NCBI GenBank assembly: GCA_948567375.1
Contig: OX419757.1
Coordinates: 51,643,665-51,707,664, forward strand
Direction: 5' to 3'
DNA length: 64,000 nucleotides
Source: Lunularia cruciata
Lineage: Eukaryota > Streptophyta > Marchantiopsida > Lunulariales > Lunulariaceae
The notes beneath the pieces are model-generated. The model was not told where the DNA came from, searched no databases, and worked only from the letters and a program-made list of their open reading frames with translations. The position numbers and the translations under genes were made by a program. Every line of letters begins with the position of its first letter. The first letter of the stretch is position 1. Positions 21,149 to 32,948 of the stretch are shown here, piece by piece.

Positions 21149-22680
21149 CTTAAGCCCTCACTATCTTTCCTTTCTCTCAATTTATTTTTCTTTCTCTCAC
21201 TCTATAACTAATAGAGTATGTACATGACTAACACCATTTGGAAATAATTTACTATAGGGAACACAAAAGGTCATGTTGCTCTAAGATTTCTTTAGCAATA
21301 TAAAATCCTAGAGTGCATATTAATCGAACTCTCATAGATAGTTTATCCATAAGTTGAAAGATTATCTCCATCACTAATCTTGAGAACTAGTTGATGAAGG
21401 CGGTAGTTTTTTTGTAGCTATACTACAACTCTCTCCAAGATCCTTCACCAAAATCCCCAAAAGTGCTTTTACTCCACTACACTCATGTCTTTTTGGAAGT
21501 CCTTCTACTCACAAACCTCACACAACTCATTGGTCTTAGATCTTCTCCATCTTAATCTTGGTGAAGAAGGTCCAACATGCAAACCCAAGTCAAGTAAGCC
21601 TCTTCTTTCTCTCAATCTCTTGCTCTCAAAAGTCAATGGACATGAAATTGCCTTATTTCCCTTCTCTCCACATAAAAAGCATTTAAACTCACTCTTTCCT
21701 CCAAGAGGTGTAGGTTTTTGGATCCTCTCAACACTCTCTTCAAATTCTATTCTAAACTCTCTTCTCCTCAAATTCACCCCTAAAATCACCTCAAACCCTT
21801 AGGGAACCTTACATAGCCTCAATTTTCATTCTTTGTGACCCTCCATGTTCCCAAGATGAGTCTAAACACTCAAACATGCTTTTTGTTGCTCTTACACTCC
21901 TCATGCCTGAAATCTAAACTCTGCAAAATTGACCTTCCTCACAATGTTAGTCAAATCTCACAACTGGTATGTCACAATCCTTTGAAAGTTTTCTCACTTA
22001 ATCAAAACTCTAGGGGGTCCCTCCTTGCACAATTTCAGATCTTTTCATTGAGCCATTTGGCCTAGACACCTTCTATTCAACACACATATTTCAGATTTGG
22101 TTTGAAAACCACCCTCTTCACTTTAAAAACTTATAACTCTCTGATCAAGAATGATCTCTGTCTAATTTTTGTGTCAACAGACAGGATAAAATGCATTAAT
22201 TTTCTTCAAAAATTTCATTAAAATCCACTAAAAATTGAATAAATGGTAGATTATGTACAATTTTCTAGTGAGCATACAATTGCGAGAGCAGTTTACCTTA
22301 TCAACTTTCAAAAATTCTAGCCTAATGCGCATATCAACTCTCACAATAATTTCAAGTGTGATAACTGGAGGATAACCCAAGCTATCATGTGTAGAATTTT
22401 TAAGTCCAGATCCCAAACTTGAGATTTTACTCAAAATCACCTCAATCCCCAAAATTTGCAATCCACCTCACACAATCTCTCCAAATCCTCTCAAGTGTAC
22501 AAGATGTACGAAATCACCTCAAAGACATCATAATGAACTACAAGGTATAAAAATGGGTCCAAATTCTCTAACATTAGTTCAGCAATCTCCTCCCCAAAGT
22601 TCTCTCCAAGTGAGCTCTCATAGCCTCCTTTTGTCTAATATAGAATTGTACACGGAACATTATCTTGCCTTCTAGAGAGG

Positions 22681-22701
22681 TCCCGGCAACGGAACCAAAA
22701 A
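22681..22701 (-). other. Primer-binding site of family-A element, tRNA-Asp-like
   Basis: Read on the minus strand, directly after the 5' LTR end, the sequence is TTTTGGTTCCGTTGCCGGGA. This resembles the TGGCGCCGTTGCCGGGGA primer site that is typical of plant Tat and Athila elements, which use tRNA-Asp. Confidence 0.75.
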
Positions 22702-23391
22702 TGTGAGCTGGCCTATCTCTCACTCAAGATGAACCTCTGATGGCTATTATGGTAGGGCACCATGGACTAAGAAGGCAAGGAACCCCAACTCCATCATACT
22801 CCTCCAAGGCTAACACTCCAAGACTCAAGACATTGCTCACTAGAGAACTCAAATGAGAGAGATAGTTGGAAATAAAAGCATAATGAGTACCTCCTCAACC
22901 CTTTTTTATATACTTGTGAAATAAATACACACCAAAGTTACTAATTACCATAGTAACTCAAGTTACTAGACTAAAAGTCAAGTAAAGTCAAAAAGTAGAA
23001 AAGAATATCCATTCACATGGGCATATTTCACTAGCATGTGATCTTATCTTGATCCAACCACTAAGTCAAGGATTCCTTCACATGGGCTATCCTTGGACTA
23101 TAGAAGAATCCAAAACAAAAAGGATTGCGAGCCCAAGAGTTCTCAACTCTTTCCTCAAAGCCAAACACCTAGAAATAATACCAAGTCAACACACTAGAAT
23201 CTAAAATAGTGGTGCTCATCTTTTCCACTTCCTCTAAAGTAAGGTCCCCTCTATCTTAGCTATGAATTACTCTAGCTAATCATGACTAATGTAGAACCAT
23301 CCTTTATCACTAGATAAATAATATCTCTCAAGTACCTTTAATACCAAGCTAAGTATCACAATACGACACACATGCACAAATGGGTATTATA
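22702..23391 (-). repeat. 5' LTR of minus-strand family-A element
   Basis: 690 bp; on the minus strand it starts TATAATACCCATTTGTGC (TG decayed to TA) and ends GGCCAGCTCACA. A TATA motif TATATAAAAAAGGG (minus) lies at about 22902-22915, matching the other copies. Confidence 0.9.
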
Positions 23392-24890
23392 GGGCACCCT
23401 TCTACCAATGTAGATTGTGCTTCTTTGTGTTGCTCATCATCTTCATCTTCTGTTGAAGATGATCCGTTAAGTGTGAGGGAGTTCTCCATTTCTTGTTCAA
23501 CTTCATTGTTGGTGTCTTTGGCCTTGTCTTCCAAAGATTTATCAACAATAGTGTGAGTTCTTCCTCACAATATTTGCTTTCACCTTTGGTCAGGTAGGTT
23601 CTACTCTGTTTAGTTTCTTATTGTAACCAAGGGTATTTCATACTTCTTCCATAGGCAAAAATTAGTTGAGCTTGCATATTATTCATTTGTTACTTTGTAC
23701 TTTTGGTACATTGCTCTCCTCTTTGATTGTGATACAAAATATCCCTTTAGATGGAAATGACTATGGAACTTCTGCTTCTCTACCTTGGTAAGAAGGTTCA
23801 TTCACATTTAAAATGTAACACAAATAGGGATGGATGTGTCATCCTACCATCCTTTTTCATGTCCCTACACAGGCTTTGGGTCAGAGTGTAGAACAAATGC
23901 ACTGATTGCACTTGGTACATGAACTCAAAGAAGAGTGCTTTGATAGTGTTGAGGTAGTTTGTCATCATCAACTTAAATAATTTCCTGATCATCTCTACAA
24001 TAGCCCTTCAAGTAGGGTCCTTGTAACTTATTACCCTCACCCATTGTTAGTTTTTTGTTTATCAAAAGAGGCCTTCAAAACCTTCTCCAAGGTCTTGTCT
24101 TGTTGATGCCACTAGGTCTCCAAGGTTATAATTCTTGGTGTGGAATTCTTTGGCTAAGGAAATCTCTTTAGTGCTCTTTCATCCATGAAAACAGGTTTCC
24201 TCTTAGGTCACTACTACTAGGATCCTTGTTCTCTCTGATTTCTTGGATCATACCTGGATGACTCAATTTATAGTTCCACAATAAGAAGTCTAATTTCTTG
24301 CTACAAATTACTTTTGCTCTATATTGCAATGCATTCTTATTCACTACTAGTGGTCCAAAAATTACCTCAAGCATGGGCTTGTGATCCCTTGGTATGCTAG
24401 CTATTTTGACTCCTTTCACCATGTTATCTCTCTCTTTTGGACAAAATCAAAATGAAAATTTTACCACAAAAGCCTACAAGAACTTGACATCAAAGGTGGA
24501 AAAAACTCTAAATTGCTTTGAGCTCATCACTATTTTTATCTATGTAATATGAAGGAATGCTAACCTTAGCTTGATTTATAGCCTTAGCGTGTCAATTATG
24601 TACATTAAGTGATTGAGTCATGGTTGTGCAGTATTAATCTCCATATGCAAAGGCTTTGGCACATGCTAATAGTTCTTGATGGAAATTATGTGTCCAAGGG
24701 GTGGTACATTCAAACTATTGTACTTCCTTTGGGGCCAAAAATCTTCCAAGGCAAAGGTATCTAGGTTGAAAGTTTTAGGCCATCAATATCTTTGATCTTG
24801 TAGTCCTTTGGTGTGAACTTTCCCCTGACCTCTTTGGATTTATTTCCTCCATATGCCCTTGCTCCTTTAGGCTTTTTCTTCTTACATGTG
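23392..24890 (-). pseudogene. Unidentified decayed ORF X, 5' part
   Basis: Minus-strand coding-like sequence above the inserted element. A frame at 24422-24168 begins MVKGVKIASIPRDHKPMLEV and contains FLLWNYKLSHPGMIQEIREN. Farther along come WVRVISYKDPTWRAIVEMIR, KLFKLMMTNYLNTIKALFFE and VQSVHLFYTLTQSL (about 24040-23800). Then an acidic tract (NNEVEQEMENSLTL, STEDEDDEQHKEAQ) ends at the insertion point 23392. With one GGGC copy removed, the frame runs on for about 40 codons into 17952-17820. No known family is recognised. The regular mixed composition is that of a real, now broken, protein. Confidence 0.5.
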
Positions 24891-27800
24891 CAGTTTCCTT
24901 CCATTGTGCAAGTGGTGTAAAACTATTTGCTAGCCTCTACTAGCCTATAGATCATCATAAGCATAAGAAAAATAGCATAAAACTAAACAAAAAAAGGTTT
25001 TTGGTGAAAACACAATGACTACAATTACTTCTCTTCCAAAGGTCATTGCAAACCAATTGCCAAAGCATATACTATTACTCAAAAATTGTTTACAAAGTGC
25101 ATAAGAGGGTGCATCAAAATTTGGATTTGCAAACTTTAAAAGCAATTTTTTTGACTTGCAAAACCAATTGTAGCTAAAGAAATGTAGTCCCTAAATGACC
25201 TACATTATACTAGATAATAGAGTTGAAGATTTTGAAACTTATTTTGCTAGTTCTTAAAAGTATAGGCTATTTAATGCTCAATAAGGAGTAGTGGATATGA
25301 ACAAAGGTTAATGTTCATATCTTCCTGATCAAATTTATCCTTTTAGATTCATGGTGGTTAGGCTAGATTTTTGTGCTTTTCTCACAGCTCTATCACAATC
25401 TCTCACAACTTGATAATATCCTAATCACATGTTTAGTTATGGTCTCTTACAAGAAGAAGTAGAAAATAAATGTAAGAAAAAAACCTTGCAATTGCAATAA
25501 AGAAGTTTTATTTGTGATTTTTTTTTCATTTATCAATCTGTTTTTTGCTCATAACCAATTTTGTATTTTGTGCTTTGAACATTGGTTTGTTTTCCCCACC
25601 CCAGTTATAAATTTTATTCCCATATTTTAATACAACCTTTTCAACTATCATGATGATAAGATATATACTATGAAATTTGGAGACAAACATGTTCATATTA
25701 ATAGTCCACAACTTATCATGTACAAAGCTTATATAACTAAAAGTTCCTGAAATTGATGGCTTTCATTCTAACTTTCAAGTTTCTTCACTACTTCTCTTGT
25801 TAAACTAGTTCAATCTATATCAATTTATTGTTAACATTTTAATTTTTTAAACAATAATACTGTAAAAGTAAAGTTTCTTATTTATATTCAAGGTAAAACT
25901 TGAAATTTTGACCAATAGTCTTTGTTACTGAATTTTTCCAATTAATGATTTTTTATATTCCAAAACATTGCTATTCTTGCAATGCAATTATCTTTACAAT
26001 CAATATACTCAAAAACCTATGGGAGATAAATAAACTTGATATTTATATTAAGAGAAGAAAAATTATATTGATTATTCAACCTATATATCTAGAGGAATTG
26101 AAGTACGTAGAAAACATATCAATAAATAAATATTTCTTAAGATATTGAATAGATGTATTTAGATAAATCATTTTAAGAAAAATTTGTATCCATTGTAAGT
26201 ATAGAAGAGGTTTTCTCAATATCTAGTAACATGGAATTTAAAGGATATACTTCACTTGAGATGCTTGGGAGACATAATCATGGTAGAAAAGATACTCCTT
26301 GTTGGTTTGCAACTTCAAAATCCCTCTATGGAGTGAATAATTTAATGGAGTAAATTGATAAGAAATACTTGTTTGAGATCAAACATTTACAATAAATTAG
26401 AAGAAGAACTGATATGTCTACCTACTAAAATATAATTTCTTAAGTCTTGAAAAGATCTAAATGTTAAATTTTTATTTTATAAATATTCAATTCTACCTAG
26501 TCAAACTGTGGGGACCCATCTTTCTCTTTAAAGATGAAATTTCTTCTTTTTAGTTAGTTTCAAAGAATAACTACAAGTAAAGCATATGTAGGATAGCAAT
26601 ATGATTACTAGGACACTGAATGAGTCTTTAGATGAATTTTTAACACAATAAGGGTGCCAAAAAAACTACAAGAAAATCCCAGCCATCATGTCTTATGAAG
26701 ACAAGAGATATCATATTTGTGTAAAGCATTGGATCTGGAGCATATAATAGAACAAGCTATGGAGAATACAAATTGTCCAACATTGTTACATTATAAAGCT
26801 CTTCTACAAACTTTGGTCACTACAATATTCTGTTGAGGCAAAGCTCAATCAAGGTGGATTTTCATCATCAAGCAAATGTTGACAACAAATGCTTGCCAAA
26901 AGTAGCAATCCTTGCTTAAATGCAATGCCAAAGAACCATTACCAACTATTTCAAACTGGATGCCCGTATGTGAGTGACAAGCATGACCTTTCACCAACCA
27001 TCATGATTGCCAAAGGATGAACTACTTTCTTGAGACTATAAAAAACATCTCCACCATAAGGGTAAGGATTATTTTTTGCTCTTATAATTTTCATTTTTAT
27101 AGTTAGTTGTGCCATGAAACTTGTCCCTGCCTATGCAAGAGCAACTTCTATCATTAGAGTGAGAAACACTAGAGGGTTTTTGTGAGAGTGTGTTGGGCAA
27201 AAAGTAGATTTTTCACTAAAAGAATCAACAATGGCAACATGTATTAGGAAGGTGAGGGACAAGGCAAGACAAGAGAAATGTCAAGAGATTGTCTACAAAC
27301 TTCCCAAACTTTCCAAGTGGGGCTCATATTGCCAATTGGATTACATATGGAGTAGGAAACTAGAATTCTTGTTGTGGGGTTGGAGCCTACCACAAATATC
27401 CTTGCTATAAGAAATCCAAGATTATACCAACATGAGTGATAAAAACTTGAGAAAAAATCTTATTTTTTGGAAAAAAGACCACTTGCAACAATTGCTATGA
27501 TAGGAATGCTCTCCATTTGGCCAAATGTTCATAAAAAACTCACATGGTTGCCCAAGTAAGAGTTTGATAGCCCATATCAAAGACCCATTTGATGGTGGGA
27601 ATTCAGCAAAGGGTAAAAGGCAAACAACATCAATGATCCTTTCTAACAAGTCATCACCACAATGATCATGAAGTTACTTAGGTTGAAATGAATGCCTTTG
27701 TGAACTTGAATAAGGCAATTGTCTTCAAAATCATACACAAAAACACCCAATAAGTTGTTTAAACAATAAGATGTTTAAATAAGAAGTAAGTGAACTATTG

Positions 27801-28020
27801 GAAGACATGGTGAAAGGAATACCTATGATTGTAGCACCTTTCATTCTCCACTTTTACATAAGAATGAACCTCCTTACAAAAGAAGAGAAGGAGAAATATC
27901 CAATTCACTTCTACCATCCATTGCATTTGAGTGTGCACCCAACTTGCCAAAATGTCATGAGGTAGAAAAGGAGTTTGCTTGTACAAAGAAGTTTGTATCA
28001 ATGGAAGAAACTCACAACAT
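24891..28020. other. AT-rich intergenic stretch, no supported gene
   Basis: About 3.1 kb of very AT-rich, CpG-poor sequence. ORFs are short and low-complexity. I see no domain, RNA gene or LTR end. Weak coding patches (for example 27422-27649 minus and 27795-28025 minus) cannot be assigned. Confidence 0.6.
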
Positions 28021-28501
28021 GACAACTATTCATAAGAAGATGCTAGGGCTAAGACCCAAGGTTCAAGTCTCAAATAAGCACAAAATATAGTAATATAGAG
28101 CTAGCAAAAGAGTTAGTAGAAGCTAATGAGCTAGTAGAATCAACTACGTATAGCAGAAATGAGGTAGAACTAGCATAAGCTACAAATGTTAAGAATATGT
28201 TAGAAGCATCTAGGAAGCTTTGAGATGAGAAGATTCTATGTACCTTCAAGGGATTGAGTAACTTTTACACTAAGTTGATGGCTAGTTTCGCTTACATGCC
28301 AAATAAATGACTAACTTTGCTTGCATTCTAAGAAATGCGGCTTCAAGAAGGAAACTTCTTGAGAACCTTGTACCTAAGTGGCCTATAAATACCAATGCCA
28401 AAGCTCATGGTAGGTATTAAGAGTTTCTCTCACTTGAGAATCACAATGTGATCTTCCACTCTGGTCTTCCATTCTTCTATTTCTCTCATTGATTTTTTAC
28501 A
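28021..28501 (+). repeat. Family-C LTR, 5' LTR of the 28.0-31.6 kb element
   Basis: It starts near TGACAACTATTC and ends GATTTTTTACA, just before a primer site. It resembles the minus-strand LTRs at 59940-60393 and 56931-57619: CCTATAAATACCAATGCCAAAGC with TATAAATA as TATA box, then GAATCACAATGTGATCTTCC. The left edge is approximate. Confidence 0.7.
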
Positions 28502-28518
28502 TTGGTATTAGAGCAAGA
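28502..28518 (+). other. Primer-binding site, initiator-Met type
   Basis: TTGGTATTAGAGCAAG directly follows the LTR end. It is one change from TGGTATCAGAGC, the usual plant primer site complementary to initiator tRNA-Met. Confidence 0.7.
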
Positions 28519-28544
28519 ATGAGATGGATGGAATCTATGGATAA

Positions 28545-29174
28545 TATATCATTAGCTAGATATATTATCTAGAGGTAGAAATCTTCTTGGTAATAACTTG
28601 AAGGATGTTATGTATGATGGTCTTAGTAGATCAGAGAGAGGTGTCACCAAAAGAGTACTTTCACCAATAGGATAGAGGTTGAACACACCCAAAAGAATTT
28701 AGAGCTAATTTTGGAGGCCTAAACTAAGGAATAAGGCCTTGAAAAATGGAATATTCTCCTCTTCCAAGGAAAAATATATTGCTTTCTCCTCTCCTTTTCT
28801 GTCTCATCAAGAGCTTTCCAACGATATCTCATCCATGCTATTGTGAGTTTCCTATAGGAAGATTCCCTAAAGATTCTCTCTAATCAAACTTGTTTGACCA
28901 ACCAAATAAGACAAGGATTGACATGTCACTAAACCATGTAGTTGATCTAAGGATTGAGCCTAATGACATGTCACTAATCCATTTATTTGATCCAAGAGCC
29001 TAGCTCACTTTGAGTGGATCTTCTTTGCTTTCCCTTTAAGTGGATCCTCTTTCCTATCCTTTGGGGCATTGGAGTATTGAGAGATGAAGTATTGAGGGAT
29101 GAAGTCTTGTGTTTCTCTTGGGGTTTCTTCTCTTAATTTTCTCTTAGGTCTTCTCCTATCCTCAAAATATTACA
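28545..29174 (+). repeat. B-type solo LTR inserted behind the family-C primer site
   Basis: Starting near ATTAGCTAGATATATTATCT, it follows the B LTR pattern (GGTAATAACTTGAAGGATGTTATG, ACCAAAAGAGTACTTTC) and ends AAATATTACA. It separates the primer site at 28502 from gag-like sequence after 29.6 kb. The start is uncertain by about 15 bases. Confidence 0.7.
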
Positions 29175-29639
29175 ATGGACCTCAAAATAAGTATCCTCCA
29201 AACCATTGGGATTTTTGGATCCATGTGCTACCAAAGCACCATTTCTAATACTTCATCCCTTCTTGCTTTGGCCAAGATTTTTTGAATACAATCACCCTGT
29301 CCAATGAACCATTGATCCTTCTAGTTCTAAGTTATAGAAATTGTGGACATGTTCTATTTACATTCTAACCTAGAAAATTGCATGTAGACAGTTGATAAAT
29401 TAGTTGTAATGGCATTGATGGATGGGTTGTATCCACATGCTAATCCAGATAATTGCAAGTAGATAGTTGATAAAGTAGTAGTAATGGCGGTGATGCACAA
29501 AGTTATCATTGTTATATAGTAACAATTGAGCATGTTAGTTGATTGTTGGAAGAGAGAGATCATGATGTGCAATGAGAAGAGCAATTGGAGAGAGTAACAT
29601 TCTAAGAAGGAGAAGGTCATTTTTGATTCCCAAAACCAA

Positions 29640-31625
29640 ATGTCTTTGAAGGTAAGAATCTACTAATTGTAGTAGAGAAGTTTGTATTTGATTGTGAATG
29701 TTATTTTGAAGCCAAAATCTCCTAGATGATCAAAGACAAATCCTCTTAGCTTCAAATCAACTAAATGAAGAGAAAAAACTACGGTGCCAATTTTAAATAG
29801 AGAAAAATCAATGGCAATTTGTTGCTTCAATTTTGACTTGGAGACACTTCAAGAGTGAGGTCATTGGCAATTCCAAGCCGTGAATATTACACATGCTACA
29901 TGAGATTGATTGGTAGAATTTAGATAGATTGGTTCAATGAAAAGTTACATTTCTTAATTCCAAAACACCATGATGTTGATTTTGAATATAAAAGAATGTG
30001 AAGCTTTGGATCAATTTACTAGAGGCTTGAATCATTCATCAAATTTGAAGTAACCATGCACAAACCCAAGCATCTAGAAGAAGCCATGCAGATGGTTGAG
30101 CCCTTTGACTCCTTAATTATCATAAATTGGTCTTAACTTAGATCTCTATAGAACCTACAAATGCACCAAGCACGAGTGGACAAGCTAGCACCAATGGATA
30201 TTGATGTCATCCAATGGAGACCACTTGGCTTAATGGACCATAAGCAATTGCTTCTATTACTACCAAATTGGCCATCACATTGCTGAATGCTCACTTTGGA
30301 ATATATAACATTGACAAGTTGCCTAAATGGAGTTTATGGAGGACAATGATCAAGGAATGAAGAGTCCAAATAGAAAATATTGAGCAACTTATCAAGGATC
30401 TGATAAGTTCAATTGTGATTGAAGGCTTGACCTATGAAACTTTGATTCACTTGCAAGGAATGGTATCCAATTGTGGTTGTAGAATTTTGGTTGATTTTGG
30501 AAGTTCTAATAATTGTATGTCCATGCAATTAGCAAATAAATTAGGTATTAATATAAAACCAATAATGAGCATTAATTTGATGATGGCAAATGATAAAAAG
30601 GGTTTTGCATTCCAAACTTTGAAACTTATTGCATTCAAGATTGCTAAGGAGTAGTATGAGTACATGAGATTTATAATCACCTACTTACACTACATTATCA
30701 TTCTAGGTCTTCCTTGGATTGAATACCAAAAGGTTCAATTTGATTGAGCTCGATGAAAATTTCAACTACAACACCAAGATAAAATTACAAAATAGGTTAT
30801 TTTTCACTTCTAAGTAAGACACATAAGAATTTTGAGACCCATGATGGGAGATTTGTTGATATAGAAACTAAAGAATAAGCTTTTGGATGAAGAATTCTGA
30901 TGTTTGCAATATGGATCAAACCTATTGTGCAAGGGAGCTAATGGTTGATGAAATAGTTCAAAAAGTTGCAAATGTTTTCCAAAGGATCTTCCAAAAGGTT
31001 ATCCTCTAATCAAGGTATGCATTTAAAGATCAACTTATTGCAAATTAGTACTCCAAGGAGCAGACCAATCTATTGGCTCTCACCAGAGAAGTTAGAGGAA
31101 CTTCAAACAACATTGACAAGCTGTTAAAGAAGGATTCATACAACATAGTATGTCTCCTTAAGGAGCACCAATACTCTTTGTACTAAAGGAGGATGGAGTA
31201 TATTCTATATTTATTTTTGTGACCTTAATAAATAAACTATGAAGAATACATGTTCTTTGCCTTGAATTGATGATTTTTGATATTGATTAAGTGGAGCATG
31301 CTACTTCTCAAATTTGGATCTTCAAAGCGGCTATGGATTTTAAATTCTCATTGATAAGAAGGATGTGAAAAATACTAAATTTTGTATAAAGTATAGAATT
31401 ATGAATGGAGACTTTTACCTTCTAGGCTCACTAATGTTGTGATCATTTTCATGGATCAAATTTATTAGGTGTTGGAAGGATTATTAGATTGATACATGGT
31501 AGTGTTCTTGAATGATATTTTAATCTATAGGAAAATGGAGGTTAAATATAAGAATACATACAAAAAGTCTTAAGATGACTATGCAAGTGGAAGTTGTACT
31601 ACAAGGAGTCCAAGTGTAGGTATTG
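29640..31625 (+). pseudogene. Family-C chromovirus gag, protease and reverse transcriptase remnant
   Basis: A decayed plus-strand polyprotein. Gag-like patches lead to a zinc-knuckle remnant (YYQIGHHIAECSLWN, about 30260-30300) that parallels the intact knuckle at 63.08 kb. An open frame at 30415-30654 holds protease: CRILVDFGSSNNCMSMQLAN, with D-F-G where D-S-G is expected. Reverse transcriptase patches follow: RPIYWLSPEKLEELQTTL, TMKNTCSLP, IDDF and CYFSNLDLQSGY. The sequence stops being recognisable at about 31620, where a minus-strand B element begins. RNase H and integrase are absent. Confidence 0.75.
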
Positions 31626-31629
31626 TCTA

Positions 31630-32194
31630 CTTCAATAGAGAGTTAATATGATCACTCTGGAGTGCGCACAAACTATCAGAACTACCATTTGAACCTTTGA
31701 AGCTACCACTTGTTGATAATATTCCTCACCAAAATCCATGACCATGAAATCTCTAAACATCACTTTCAGTCTCACTACATGACAAATTTCTACTTGAGTG
31801 TTAAAAGGGAAAGGATTTGAGACATTCAAATCCATCACAACAAAATGTAGATGGTCAAATCCCACTTTTTATCATAAATCACTACAGGTAGAATCACGAG
31901 GTTTGGCAAATTCATCACTATATCCATGAACTCTACTCTGAAGTGAAAAACCAGGTAAACTCTTACTTGCTCATGTTGAATGTACATAATCTTGATATGA
32001 AATGGATTCAAGAATAGAAAGCGATGTGCTGGATATTTTCCTCTTGGAGCCTCCATTCCATCCTCCCTCTAGCATTCCTAATCTACCAATTACACCAAGA
32101 TGTCTCTCCTCAAAATTACTCAGTCTCGATAGCCCATGTTCTTCCAAGAGGGATAATCCGCTCTCTTGGATGACAACACCTGCTCTGATACCAT
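31630..32194 (-). pseudogene. 5' internal fragment of a minus-strand B element
   Basis: Between the LTR at 32195 and the truncated family-C element lies about 560 bp of internal sequence read on the minus strand. It begins with the primer site and continues through a short frame with SGLSLLEEHGLSRLSNF and GMLEGGWNGGSKR. No gag core or other domain is recognisable. It is the 5' leader and beginning of gag of an otherwise missing element. Confidence 0.6.
32179..32194 (-). other. Primer-binding site, initiator-Met type
   Basis: On the minus strand ATGGTATCAGAGCAGG follows the LTR end GAGTATTACA directly. TGGTATCAGAGC is the canonical plant primer site for initiator tRNA-Met, which fixes this LTR as a 5' LTR. 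Confidence 0.88.
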
Positions 32195-32948
32195 TGTAAT
32201 ACTCCAAAGATATGAGACTTGAGAAGAAACACACCATGAGAAACACATGATTTTGCACTCAACTTCCGATCCCCCAAATGAACACCTTCTCTTTATTATA
32301 TAGCAAAGAGGATCTCCTCCAAGGAAGCTCCACCTTAGGATTAGGCACACTGATAGGTGACATGTCAGCAAGCTCCACCCTTGGATTACTTACTTGGATG
32401 GATGACATGTCGGTCCTGGTCCTATCTGGTTGGTCAAACAAGCTTTGACCAGAGTAAATCTTTAGGGAATCTTCATGTAGGGATCTTAGAATCATATGGG
32501 TGAGGTACTGTTGGAAAGCTCTCAATGAGACAAAGTTGGGGGAGGGAAGGCCAGCCTTTCCTCTATTTAGGAGGAGGGAGATTAATATGTTTCAAGGCCT
32601 AATTCACCTGTTTAGGCCTCCAAAACTACCTTCAAAGATTTCAGCTATATTTTGGTTCTTACTCTATTAGTAGAAGTCTCCTCTTGGTAATACCTCTTTC
32701 TGATCTATCTAGTCCATCATGTGTAACATCCTTCTAGATGTTACCAAACCAATTCTCACCTTTAAATCATATGTCTAGCTATTGGTTCTAAGGTTTTCAA
32801 GTTTATTTTGGTTTTTGTCCTATTAGTGGAAGTACACTTTTGGTGATACTTCTATCTAATCTATTTTGACCATCATGTACAACATCATTCCAGATGTTAC
32901 CAAACCAAATTTCACATCTAGATCATATGGCTAGCTCTTGGTATTACA
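32195..32948 (-). repeat. Family-B LTR, 5' LTR on minus strand
   Basis: 754 bp; on the minus strand it starts TGTAATACCAAGAGCTAGCC and ends GGAGTATTACA. It is the longest and best-preserved B LTR. It includes a TATA-like TATATAATAAAGAG near 32290. Confidence 0.9.

Larger units (their letters stand above)
17957..23391 (-). mobile_element. Complete but internally deleted family-A Ty3/gypsy element
   Basis: A 5.4-kb minus-strand element with both LTRs (5' LTR 22702-23391; 3' LTR 17957-18645), a primer site, gag, protease and the end of integrase. Reverse transcriptase, RNase H and the first half of integrase are missing, so any mobility would have needed another copy in trans. It is flanked by GGGC at 17953-17956 and 23392-23395. 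Removing the element and one GGGC joins ORF X in frame, confirming the ends. LTR lengths are nearly equal; their exact divergence was not counted. Confidence 0.92.

Noticed and set aside
22681-22701. Possible tRNA fragment because of tRNA complementarity
   Set aside because: Only an 18-20 base primer site adjoining an LTR; no cloverleaf around it.
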